Positions 1 to 7,729 of a stretch of DNA of 64,000 nt are shown one piece after another. The position numbers were made by a program, and so were the translations under genes. The stretch comes from Phocaeicola plebeius (GTDB lineage Bacteria; Bacteroidota; Bacteroidia; Bacteroidales; Bacteroidaceae): contig NZ_QSQT01000014.1 in assembly GCF_003437535.1 (NCBI RefSeq), positions 1 to 64,000 of the forward strand, read 5' to 3'. Within the stretch, counting starts at the first letter, position 1. Each line of letters opens with the position of its first letter. The notes below the pieces were generated by a model. It was not told the origin of the DNA and made no database searches. It worked only from the letters and a program-made list of their open reading frames with translations.

Positions 1-48
1 GTTATGCTATTGAGAAAATGTGCAAGGAAAAGAAAAGTTTAAATCACT

Positions 49-261
49 TCAATGCTCTACTTGTAATCCCAAAGAAATAATCTCTCGAATTAAATTTAAT
101 TTTAAGGATACTTCATCCCCTTGTAGGGCTGCCTCACAATGCTGGAAAACACGATTTCCACATCCTTTTCCAATATAGAAGATTTTACCATCTCGAGGGT
201 CTACTAACGAATATACATAGAAACCGAGTTCTTCAATCGATTTATTGCTAAATTTATTCAT
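49..261 (-). CDS. GIY-YIG (LEM-3-like) nuclease domain, truncated
   Basis: The reading frame contains a recognisable GIY-YIG start: YVYSLVDPRDGKIFYIGKG followed by NRVFQH, the pattern of LEM-3-like GIY-YIG domains found in many Bacteroidota. Relatives as I know them continue well past the SLGLQVEH segment with further conserved blocks, but here a TGA stops the frame at once. All three minus-strand frames carry stops in the remaining 48 bp to the window edge, so this looks like a C-terminally broken gene. The ATG at 261 is chosen because homologues tend to begin shortly before the ELGFYVY segment; an upstream ATG at 318 is also in frame. It is unlikely to be an active nuclease without its C-terminal part. 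Confidence 0.45.
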   Translation of the reverse strand: MNKFSNKSIEELGFYVYSLVDPRDGKIFYIGKGCGNRVFQHCEAALQGDEVSLKLNLIREIISLGLQVEH

Positions 262-357
262 ACCTCTATTATAAAAATACACTGTTTCAAAATTACGGAA
301 AAAACTTCTGTTTCCCAAGTTCTTCTATAGCCCCTAAAAATGATTCAATAACTTCAA

Positions 358-392
358 AGCCCCCATTCCTGCCACATGCAGAAATGAGGGCT
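358..392 (-). terminator. Hairpin terminator after the HD-domain gene
   Basis: The arms AGCCCCCATTCCTGC and GCAGAAATGAGGGCT flank the 5-nt loop CACAT. On the minus-strand RNA the two mismatches become G-U pairs, giving a full 15-bp stem. It lies immediately beyond the stop of the HD gene at 398. The U-tract is better on the plus strand (T8) than on the minus strand, so it may act in both directions. Confidence 0.6.
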
Positions 393-397
393 TTTTT

Positions 398-937
398 TTA
401 GAGCGTATTGTTTTCAACTCCAAACATCGTATCGAGCAATGCCCGTCCTGCCGAGGTTTTGAAAATCTTTTCTTTCACCTTGCGAATAGCATCGGCCGGC
501 AGATTATCTTCGTAAATGTTAACTAGAAAATCGGCTTCCACCAGAATCTGATAGTCTATTCCTGTAATGGAGTCATACGTATGATGATGCCCTACCAGCC
601 AGCATATCCGTTCTATTTGTACTTCAGAAAATGTCCCCATATCCGTCAGCAGTTTCCGGGCTTCGTCCGGACCTTCCAGCTCCTGATGCTTTCCATCGCA
701 GACTCCGTATTTCTGCTCACAAATCCGGATACCAATGTCATGCACAATAGCTGCCGCCTCCAAAATCAGTTGAGTAGCCTCATCCACATGTTCTGCCAAA
801 CCAATCATACGGGCAAAATAATGTACTTTTATCAAATGTTGTATACGCTTCGGGTCACCTGCATTATAGGCTACCATTCTGCCTGCCAGTTCATGAAGCT
901 GCCGTTCCGCAGCCCCGATAAATTCAGTTGTTTTCAT
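398..937 (-). CDS. HD-domain metal-dependent phosphohydrolase
   Basis: A 179-residue protein that is a stand-alone HD domain. The metal-binding pattern is visible: His34 or His39 in QHLIKVH, the HD pair His66-Asp67 in IVHDIGI, a His cluster at 117-119 (GHHHTY) and a later Asp136 in VEADFLV. Such small cytosolic proteins usually hydrolyse phosphate esters or nucleotides, but the substrate cannot be read from the sequence. It is the last gene of a minus-strand operon, 23 bp after the ThiD/PdxK-like kinase gene, and is followed by a terminator. A role linked to the vitamin-cofactor genes upstream is only inferred from context. Confidence 0.8.
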   Translation of the reverse strand: MKTTEFIGAAERQLHELAGRMVAYNAGDPKRIQHLIKVHYFARMIGLAEHVDEATQLILEAAAIVHDIGIRICEQKYGVCDGKHQELEGPDEARKLLTDMGTFSEVQIERICWLVGHHHTYDSITGIDYQILVEADFLVNIYEDNLPADAIRKVKEKIFKTSAGRALLDTMFGVENNTL

Positions 938-960
938 ATTATTTTCGTATTGTTACACAT

Positions 961-1779
961 TTATTCTTGTACTTCATAATAAGGATATACAGGACCGAAT
1001 CCTCTTCCAAACTTAAAGCGGGCTCCTAACTCAATGGACTGCTGAATAAACCTTTCCGCTTCAGCAACAGCAAACTCAATCCCATAACCTTTACTTAAAA
1101 AAGTCGCTATTGCAGAAGCAAAACTATCTCCCGTTCCATTTACATTTCGGGTTCGAATTCCTTCCTTCTTGTAAACCTTCATCACCTTCTCCACCGGATT
1201 ATAATAATAATCGATAAAGAAATCACGGTTCTCCACCGACTTTATAACTACACTATTTCCCCAACGGCTCAAATCCTTCAAACATTCCTCTATATTACCC
1301 TCATTCAACTCCTTTCCACACAACCACTCAGCCTCTTTCTTATTCGGAGTTAGGATAGAAGCACGAGGAAATAGGTAATCTTTATAAGCTTGCACCGCAT
1401 CTTCTTCCAACAATTTGTCACCCGAAGAAGTAACCATGACCGGATCAACGACAACTGGAATCGAGCTATATTCATCTAATATGCCTGCAACAAGCCGAAT
1501 GATATTTTTAGAATACAACATACCGGTTTTTATGCAATCTGCCCCCACATCTCCAAGGAAAGAACGGATTTGTCCTGCAATCATATCTGCCGGTATCAAG
1601 TGTACTCCTTTTACATGAGTTGTGTCCTCATCTACAATACATATCACTGCTCCTGCCGCATACCCTCCACAAGCCACGATGGCTTTCATATCGGCCTGAA
1701 TCCCCGCTGTTCCTAAAGGTTCGCTACCCGCAACAACGAAAACTTTATAAAGCTTATCTGCTATTTTCATAATATCCAT
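961..1779 (-). CDS. thiD: ThiD/PdxK-type ribokinase-fold kinase (HMP-P or pyridoxal kinase)
   Basis: A 272-residue ribokinase-superfamily kinase. The N-terminal AGSEPLGTAGIQADMKA (residues 17-33) and the block VKTGML-like IKTGML plus VVDPVMVTSSGDKLL match ThiD, which phosphorylates hydroxymethylpyrimidine (phosphate) in thiamine synthesis. The anion-hole motif is NGTGDS (214-219) with Asp218, the form found in pyridoxal kinases PdxK/PdxY, whereas classical ThiD has GTGC. The start overlaps the end of the upstream aminotransferase gene by 26 bp, so translation is probably coupled. The other genes of this operon are an aminotransferase that uses pyridoxal phosphate and a PNPOx-fold protein, so a B6 substrate is possible. 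The ATG at 1770 is an alternative start. The symbol is provisional. Confidence 0.75.
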   Translation of the reverse strand: MDIMKIADKLYKVFVVAGSEPLGTAGIQADMKAIVACGGYAAGAVICIVDEDTTHVKGVHLIPADMIAGQIRSFLGDVGADCIKTGMLYSKNIIRLVAGILDEYSSIPVVVDPVMVTSSGDKLLEEDAVQAYKDYLFPRASILTPNKKEAEWLCGKELNEGNIEECLKDLSRWGNSVVIKSVENRDFFIDYYYNPVEKVMKVYKKEGIRTRNVNGTGDSFASAIATFLSKGYGIEFAVAEAERFIQQSIELGARFKFGRGFGPVYPYYEVQE

Positions 1780-2905
1780 CCAGCACTTTCTTCAAACTCC
1801 CTACAAATATATCCACTTCTTTCGTTGAAAGTATCAACGGAGGAAGTATTCTTAATGTATACAACCCGGAATAGCCGGTAAAAATCCGTTCCTCAAACAG
1901 CAGGGGTTCGCGTACCTCTTTCACCGGCACGGTCAGTTCCACCCCCACCATCAGTCCACGTCCCCGGATTTCTTTTATAAGCGGAGAGTGCAGTTCCTGC
2001 AACCGCTGCATCAGATACGCTCCCGTATGAAGAGCATTCTCTATCAGTTTCTCCTCGCGGATAATTTTCAGCACAGCCAGAGCGGCGGCGCATCCCAAAT
2101 GATTGCCACCGAACGTCGTACCGAGCATTCCTTTTCGGGCGGCAAACATCGGACTGATCAAGACTCCCGAAAAAGGAAATCCGTTGGCTATCCCCTTAGC
2201 CACAGTGATAAGGTCCGGTTTGATGCCAGCCCATTGGTGAGCAAAGAACTTCCCCGTACGACCATAGCCCGACTGTATTTCATCAAGAACCAATACCACC
2301 CCATAACGTCTCGTCAGTTCCCTCAATTGCCGCAGAAAGTCCTCATCGGGGACCTGGATTCCCCCTACTCCTGAAATTCCTTCTAGAATTACGGCACACA
2401 CATCTCCCTTGGCCAACTCCGTTTCCACTTCCTTTATATCCAAGGCCGCAAAATACACGTTATGATTCGTATTAATCGGTGCATGAAGGGCAGGATTGTC
2501 CGTCACTTCCACAGCCGCCGACGTGCGCCCATGAAAAGAGTTTCTAAAAGCCACTACCCGTTTTTTTCCCGTATGAAACGAAGCCAGTTTCAGGGCATTT
2601 TCGTTGGCTTCTGCTCCCGAGTTGACAAAGAACGCCCGATAATCAGGATACCCCGACAGCTCACCCAGCTCATTAGCCAGTCTTTCCTGCAACTTATTTA
2701 TGACAGAATTCGAATAAAACATCAGCTGTTGCAGCTGCTCACTCATGCACTTCACCAGATACGGATGCGAATGTCCCACCGAAATCACGGCATGTCCGCC
2801 ATACAAATCAAGATAGGCCTGCCCCTTCTCGTCATATACCTCACAACCTTTTCCCCTTACGATATTCACGGGAAAAACCGAATACACATCAAACAGTTCC
2901 ATCAT
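1754..2905 (-). CDS. argD: Acetylornithine/succinylornithine-type class III aminotransferase
   Basis: A 383-residue class III (fold type I) PLP-dependent aminotransferase. Visible motifs are the N-terminal GGHAVISVGHSHP (37-49), the phosphate-binding NSGAEAN (95-101), DEIQSGYGRTG (208-218) and the Schiff-base lysine Lys237 in ITVAKGIANG. The best match is ArgD, the ornithine-arm aminotransferase of arginine biosynthesis; in Bacteroidota this enzyme is thought to act on succinylated intermediates. It is not beside other arg genes here but between a PNPOx-like gene (33 bp upstream) and the ThiD/PdxK-like kinase (overlapping), so a different amine substrate is possible. MM at the start leaves 2902 as an alternative initiation codon. 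Confidence 0.8.
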   Translation of the reverse strand: MMELFDVYSVFPVNIVRGKGCEVYDEKGQAYLDLYGGHAVISVGHSHPYLVKCMSEQLQQLMFYSNSVINKLQERLANELGELSGYPDYRAFFVNSGAEANENALKLASFHTGKKRVVAFRNSFHGRTSAAVEVTDNPALHAPINTNHNVYFAALDIKEVETELAKGDVCAVILEGISGVGGIQVPDEDFLRQLRELTRRYGVVLVLDEIQSGYGRTGKFFAHQWAGIKPDLITVAKGIANGFPFSGVLISPMFAARKGMLGTTFGGNHLGCAAALAVLKIIREEKLIENALHTGAYLMQRLQELHSPLIKEIRGRGLMVGVELTVPVKEVREPLLFEERIFTGYSGLYTLRILPPLILSTKEVDIFVGSLKKVLDGYYENSR

Positions 2906-2938
2906 CTTTTACATTTTACGATATAGCCTGCGGCAAGA

Positions 2939-3454
2939 TCATTCCATCCTGCCGTATTTCATTTCATCTCCATTCTTGTCATATTGCTTACGCTTGCCGG
3001 TGGGAGGGCTTAATAAAGTAATCCGTACCACCTCCGTACGATGAAGGCTTCTCTGCACCGCCTCATCAAACGCATCCATATGCTTGGGCAGGAAACGTTG
3101 ACTGATGGCCCGAAGCGCCTCAATCTTCTCTTCCGTATCCGTCACCCGTTCCGCCTTGCCAAAAGCGATGGCCGAACGATATTGAAGTGTAAACGTGCCG
3201 TCCTTCGGCCCCACAGTAGGCTGGCACTTCGTAACCGCCGAAAGACATACTTCCGGATGCACGGCAATGGCATCCAGCTTATCCCCTTCAGGAGCACAAT
3301 GAAAATACCACACGTCATCACTTGTACAAGCCAGTGAAAGCGGCACCCCGTATGCACTTCCGTCGACCCGGGTAAAGCTGACCGTGATATAAGGAGCCCT
3401 GCGCATAACCTCCAAAGCCCACTGACTATCCATTTCTCTACTTGCTTTTCTCAT
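2939..3454 (-). CDS. PNPOx-fold flavin-binding protein, Nim-like
   Basis: A 171-residue protein of the pyridoxamine-5'-phosphate-oxidase split-barrel superfamily. The segments AYGVPLSLACTSDDVWYFHCAPEGDKLDAI and VCLSAVTKCQPTV...YRSAIAFGKAERV match the family that includes 5-nitroimidazole reductases (Nim) and related FMN proteins. Nim relatedness is a family statement and does not predict drug resistance. It is the first gene of a minus-strand operon. A Bacteroidota -7 element (TATTTTTG on the minus strand, 3498-3505) lies about 45 bp upstream. An internal ATG eight codons in (MDSQWALE) is an alternative start. Confidence 0.75.
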   Translation of the reverse strand: MRKASREMDSQWALEVMRRAPYITVSFTRVDGSAYGVPLSLACTSDDVWYFHCAPEGDKLDAIAVHPEVCLSAVTKCQPTVGPKDGTFTLQYRSAIAFGKAERVTDTEEKIEALRAISQRFLPKHMDAFDEAVQRSLHRTEVVRITLLSPPTGKRKQYDKNGDEMKYGRME

Positions 3455-3648
3455 CTGTAATTCCTTTTATTCAGATTTTTCCTTTGTATTTGTTTCACAA
3501 AAATACGGCTCGCCAGTCAATCTGCATGTAAGATTTATGACAAGGGGATTAATTAACACTCTCACAAAAACAGATTAATCCTGCCTTTCTATTGAAAGTA
3601 ATAAACAAAAAACATATTTTTGCAAAAGAAAATGCAGAAAGACAGATA

Positions 3649-4338
3649 ATGAAAAGCATACCATTCAACGATTATTACAAGGAAAAACTTTTTTCTATTC
3701 CACTCTTTAAAGAACTGCCGGATTACCTGAAAAGTGAGATTCTAAAAAGACTTGACTTCCGTCTTCAGGAAATCAACGAGAATACGGTTATCCTGGAGCA
3801 AGGAGATATATGCTGTAATCTGTATGTATTGCTTGAAGGAACCTTGGAGGTGAACATTATCGATGCCAACGGCAATGAAGTCTTAATCGAACACATTGAG
3901 TCGCCTAGGGCTTTCGCCACCCCTCACCTGTTCAAGAAAGACAACCGTTTCCCCGCCACATTCCGTACACTGGAAAAGTCTGTCCTCCTGACTGCCACCA
4001 AGGACTCCACCTTCCATCTTATCAGCAAATATCCGGATATGCTGAAAAGTTTTCTCTGCGTATCAGGCAACTGCAACGTGTGTACCACCATGCGACTGGA
4101 CGTGCTGTCACGAAAAACCATTCGCGAAAGAATCCTGGTCTATTTACTGAAACAGCTGGATAAAGACACTTCTACCGTGAAACTGACGCATACCCTTACG
4201 CAACTGGCCGAATACATTAACGTGACACGTCCGGCCCTGTCTACCGAATTCAATAAGATGGAAAAAGAAGGCATCCTCAAAAGGAAAGAAGGCAATTACA
4301 TCGAACTGAACCGAAAAGCCATAAAAGGCATTATATAA
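3649..4338 (+). CDS. Crp/Fnr-family transcriptional regulator
   Basis: A 229-residue regulator with an N-terminal cyclic-nucleotide-binding-like jelly roll (about 20-130; LEQGDICCNLYVLLEGTLEVN) and a C-terminal winged helix (about 180-225; LTQLAEYINVTRPALSTEFNKMEKEGIL). Cys139-type residues near VSGNCNVCTT are suggestive but do not form the N-terminal Fnr cluster. I chose the ATG at 3649; an in-frame TTG further upstream would add 19 residues. It ends convergently to the nrf operon with a shared terminator. Crp/Fnr proteins of this type (for example HcpR) control nitrosative or anaerobic responses, so control of nrfHA is a plausible inference. Confidence 0.85.
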   Translation: MKSIPFNDYYKEKLFSIPLFKELPDYLKSEILKRLDFRLQEINENTVILEQGDICCNLYVLLEGTLEVNIIDANGNEVLIEHIESPRAFATPHLFKKDNRFPATFRTLEKSVLLTATKDSTFHLISKYPDMLKSFLCVSGNCNVCTTMRLDVLSRKTIRERILVYLLKQLDKDTSTVKLTHTLTQLAEYINVTRPALSTEFNKMEKEGILKRKEGNYIELNRKAIKGII

Positions 4339-4339
4339 A

Positions 4340-4386
4340 GAACAAGGACCGCTCCTTCAATGTGGAACAGTCCTTGTCCTTTTTTA
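4340..4386. terminator. Bidirectional terminator between crp-like gene and porin gene
   Basis: The left arm GAACAAGGACCGCTCC and right arm GGAACAGTCCTTGTCC pair with a few mismatches around an 8-nt loop and are followed by TTTTTT. It lies between two convergent genes and can serve both. Confidence 0.75.
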
Positions 4387-4401
4387 TTGCGCACGTAACT
4401 A

Positions 4402-5682
4402 TTATTTTTTGAAAAGAGTCGGATTGACGTTCAAAGACACCCATCCCCAGTCTTGCCAGCTTTTGTGATTTCCTCCTTTCACGACATCCATTGTCGAAGT
4501 TCCTCTCATCAGCGAGTAACCCACCGAAAGGCTGACATCTTTCATGATTTTCCAGTCCAGCTGATAATCCAGTTCAGACCCTAAGGTACGGTTCAGGCTC
4601 TCCAGCTTCACACCTGTGGCGAAATAATGATAATTCAGTCCCATCGATACAGAAGAAGATACCTTATAACCTACTCCTATCTGCGTGTCAGAAAGTCCCG
4701 GTGCATAGCCATTCACAAAATCGGACGCATAAAAATAATCCATTGCTCCGTAAAATTTATGATGAGTGCCATACAGCGGATTAAAAGCCCGGTAAGTGGC
4801 ATCGGACTTCTTACTACCACTCAGGTAATCAGTTCCCACATTGACCGTCCAGCTGTCATTGATAGAATACGAAGCCCGCACACTTCCCATGAAAGCAGAA
4901 ACCTTGCGTGCGGATACATTCTTTCCTGTCTGATAATAGAAAGATCCTGACAGATTCCATGAGGCCGGGGTGAATTGTACGTACGTGCCCACCGTCTGCA
5001 TATATTGTGTATCCGACTCTCGGGTTTCGGCATCACCTCCTTCCTGACCCAGATTCATGGCCAGCACAGAAAGTTTCACAGGTGCAGATGCGAAATCATA
5101 ATGATACCACAAGGACTGCATATTTTTATAAAGTTTGGTCTTGCTGCTGTCATAATATGTTCCGCCTATCAGGGTCTCGTCATTCTGGTTGAAAGCAAAG
5201 ATACCATCCAGCTGATGCCCTCCATGTCTGTAGCCTATTTTCAGGGCATCATGATAGCGCCCTGCCACGTTCCAGTCCAGTCCTCCCAAAATGCGCTCAT
5301 CATCATACACCAGCGACTGCCTTCCCAGCTGCATGAACCACGAGTCATTCAGATGGAATGCAGCCCAAGCCTCGTTCAATATAAAACGCCCGTTTTTGTC
5401 AACCAGCGCATCCTGCCCCCACACACCGACATGCTGTGCCGAGAACTTCAACGACAACTTCTTGCGTTCATATCCCAAAGTCAGTCGGGCACGTTCATTG
5501 ATAAACCCCGCAGGTTTATCACCCTCACCGCGGGGAGACAGCGCGCCATTCCGGTATTCTCCTCTTGTACGAATCTGGGCTGAGGCCCAAAAATGACTTT
5601 CTTCATTCTCCTGAGCATGGACCAAGGACACCTGCCCAAGAAGCAAAGCCACCGCCCATGCAGACAAAATTCTTTTTCTCAT
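4402..5682 (-). CDS. Alginate-export-type outer membrane porin
   Basis: A 426-residue protein with a clear signal peptide (cleavage near LVHA|QE, residue 23) and a repetitive amphipathic beta-strand pattern ending in a short basic tail. Motifs such as ARLTLGYERKKLSLKFSAQHV, AWAAFHLNDSWFMQLGRQSLVYDDERILGGLDW and HDALKIGYRHGGH are typical of the alginate_exp porin family of Bacteroidota. It sits 16 bp downstream of ccsA, as the last gene of the nrf operon, and would form an outer-membrane channel. The substrate is unknown; co-transcription with nitrite reductase suggests passage of nitrite, nitrate or another small anion, which is inference. Confidence 0.8.
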   Translation of the reverse strand: MRKRILSAWAVALLLGQVSLVHAQENEESHFWASAQIRTRGEYRNGALSPRGEGDKPAGFINERARLTLGYERKKLSLKFSAQHVGVWGQDALVDKNGRFILNEAWAAFHLNDSWFMQLGRQSLVYDDERILGGLDWNVAGRYHDALKIGYRHGGHQLDGIFAFNQNDETLIGGTYYDSSKTKLYKNMQSLWYHYDFASAPVKLSVLAMNLGQEGGDAETRESDTQYMQTVGTYVQFTPASWNLSGSFYYQTGKNVSARKVSAFMGSVRASYSINDSWTVNVGTDYLSGSKKSDATYRAFNPLYGTHHKFYGAMDYFYASDFVNGYAPGLSDTQIGVGYKVSSSVSMGLNYHYFATGVKLESLNRTLGSELDYQLDWKIMKDVSLSVGYSLMRGTSTMDVVKGGNHKSWQDWGWVSLNVNPTLFKK

Positions 5683-5698
5683 ACTCTCAGCGTTTTTA

Positions 5699-6490
5699 TC
5701 AGTTCATATTATAGGTGTGAATACTGCTTCCTTGTGCGGAAGGCAGGTAATTAATGCCCCACCAGCACATCTGCAGAAAAACAAAAGAAATCAGCAGGAC
5801 CGACAATGACAACCGACGCTTCTGCTGTAACCCTATTCGCATGTGAATGTAAGTAAGATACGAAAACCAGGTCACAGCCGCCCAAGTTTCCTTGGGGTCC
5901 CACGCCCAGTAATGTCCCCAGGCTTCCTTCGCCCATAAGGCACCGGTAAGCATTCCCAGTGTCATGAACGACAGTCCGACATATACAAGGTTATCACACA
6001 AGGCCATTTCCTTCTCGTCACACCGGTTCTTTCTGACCCAGAGCAGGTAAATGGCCATCACGGCAGAAGCTCCCAGCATGGCATAAGCGAACATATAAAT
6101 AATGACATGAGGAGCAAACCAGGGACTCTGCAAGGCAGGCATGAGCGCTTTATTGTGTATCTCCGGCTTCAGAATATTCACACAGATAAAAACAACCGAC
6201 GGCAATGTGCCAAATCCTAATATCCATTTATATTTCCACCTTATGTAAGTAATCAGTCCGGCAAAAGGCAAAAAGAACGAATACCACAAACGGGTTTCTC
6301 CCATCGTACGCAGAGGAGGACGCTCCAGTGAATGCCACAACAAGCTGATAAATGTACCAAACACCACAAGCCCTAACACCGTACACGCACATGCGCGCAG
6401 ACGACTCCCCTTAAAGGCACTCCATGCACCAGCTATCCAGCACAGCACAGCCACCAGGGCAAAATAACTAAACCAGTCCCAATTCAGCAT
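5699..6490 (-). CDS. ccsA: Cytochrome c biogenesis protein CcsA/ResC (heme handling)
   Basis: A 263-residue polytopic membrane protein with the tryptophan-rich WWD heme-handling motif WGHYWAWDPKETWA (191-204) and conserved His128 and His53 regions flanking it. This is the CcsA/ResC/CcmC-type partner that presents heme for attachment to c-type cytochromes in system II. The resB-like gene lies 7 bp upstream and nrfA beyond that, so this pair probably matures the multiheme NrfA and NrfH in place. At 263 residues it is a compact CcsA with about eight membrane segments. Confidence 0.9.
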   Translation of the reverse strand: MLNWDWFSYFALVAVLCWIAGAWSAFKGSRLRACACTVLGLVVFGTFISLLWHSLERPPLRTMGETRLWYSFFLPFAGLITYIRWKYKWILGFGTLPSVVFICVNILKPEIHNKALMPALQSPWFAPHVIIYMFAYAMLGASAVMAIYLLWVRKNRCDEKEMALCDNLVYVGLSFMTLGMLTGALWAKEAWGHYWAWDPKETWAAVTWFSYLTYIHMRIGLQQKRRLSLSVLLISFVFLQMCWWGINYLPSAQGSSIHTYNMN

Positions 6491-6497
6491 ATTCTTC

Positions 6498-7724
6498 TCA
6501 ACACTTATTATTCTTCTGGGCCGTTACGAACATGCATACAGCCCCCAACATCATCATTACAATTCCCACATAAACTACCGGAAGCCATGGGTCTGACACC
6601 AGTTCAAACACACTGACATCACTCCAGCGACCTTTGCCCTCATCGTAGCTTAACTGATAGATTTTCCAGCCTTCCACTTTCGCCGGCTTATTGACTTCAA
6701 TTGTCTGCTCAAGCTTTTTTCCTGTCTCTGTATAAATTGTCACCTCAGACGAGAAGCGCCGTGGCTCTCTGTCGGGCATCACCAGGCTGCAGACACTATC
6801 GAGCCGGAGCGCCTGATACGGGAACAGAAAACTTCCGCAGCTTACCCAGCCGTCTGCCATCTGCTTTCCATCAGCAGAAGTAGCCCTGACATGGACGGCA
6901 CACGTAGCTCCCATGCTCGGCCATTCCACGTACCTCACCGTATCTTCTCCTGACACGGAGGCAGCCATATCTATCTTGTTACGTACCTCAATATTCCATC
7001 CGGGCAACACACCCTGACTGACACCCTCTTCCAAAAGCAGATGAGCAGGTGCGTTGTCTGGCAAAGCTCTTCCGGTAGCATTGTCTATCAGCATCAGCTT
7101 GGGAGGATATTCTTCTATACTGAAATTCTTGAGTTCGATGGCCAGTGGTAACTCGGTTAACTGCCCGTTCGTGTCCGTAGCACGCCATTCAACCTGACCC
7201 ACACGTGTATTCATCGTCAACCGTTTCATATCGGCACTACCCAGTGTAGCAGATACCAACGCCACGAATAACCCAAAATGATTCAGCAGAAACGGTATCT
7301 TCTGAAACCGAAATGAAAATAGGTGCTTGAGCGATACCAGTCCTACGATGGACGTCATCCAAAAATACTCCAACACGAAAGGCCACCATGAAATCATGCG
7401 GTTAAACATGGAAATACCCTCAGCAGGTACATGTCCCGGGACCTGCTTAATCATACCCATACAGAATGTAAGGACCGACACAGCTGCCAGCGAAGGAATC
7501 GCCGCTTTGTACGACATGGCCCAGCGCACGAAATAAAGCTTTTTCCGCAAAGAATACAATGCCACCAGCCCCACCAGGTAAGCCACTGCCACACACAAAT
7601 TCAATGGCCAGGAAAAGCTGTTCCAGTCTACTCCACCCGTCATCAAATGAAGAATAAGACCTATGACGAGCAATCCCGCACAGGTCATTATTCCTTCTTT
7701 TATCCCCCAAGTATTTTTCCACAT
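6498..7724 (-). CDS. resB: ResB-like cytochrome c biogenesis protein
   Basis: A 408-residue membrane protein with about three N-terminal transmembrane segments (around 15-35, 40-60, 75-95), a fourth near 115-155, a large soluble region carrying VGQVEWRATDTNGQLTELPLAIELKNFSIEEYPPKL-like sequence and GWKIYQLSYDEGKG, and a last transmembrane helix near 380-400. The ResB signature (apocytochrome-binding periplasmic loop ending in IYQxSYD) is recognisable. It pairs with CcsA to form the system II cytochrome c synthase. It lies 5 bp after nrfA, which supports dedicated maturation of the nitrite reductase. Confidence 0.8.
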   Translation of the reverse strand: MWKNTWGIKEGIMTCAGLLVIGLILHLMTGGVDWNSFSWPLNLCVAVAYLVGLVALYSLRKKLYFVRWAMSYKAAIPSLAAVSVLTFCMGMIKQVPGHVPAEGISMFNRMISWWPFVLEYFWMTSIVGLVSLKHLFSFRFQKIPFLLNHFGLFVALVSATLGSADMKRLTMNTRVGQVEWRATDTNGQLTELPLAIELKNFSIEEYPPKLMLIDNATGRALPDNAPAHLLLEEGVSQGVLPGWNIEVRNKIDMAASVSGEDTVRYVEWPSMGATCAVHVRATSADGKQMADGWVSCGSFLFPYQALRLDSVCSLVMPDREPRRFSSEVTIYTETGKKLEQTIEVNKPAKVEGWKIYQLSYDEGKGRWSDVSVFELVSDPWLPVVYVGIVMMMLGAVCMFVTAQKNNKC

Positions 7725-7729
7725 AACAC

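Noticed and set aside
2939..3454. Nim-type nitroimidazole resistance gene
   Set aside because: Only membership in the PNPOx-fold superfamily can be supported; typical nim genes are shorter-range matches and often linked to insertion sequences, none of which is seen.
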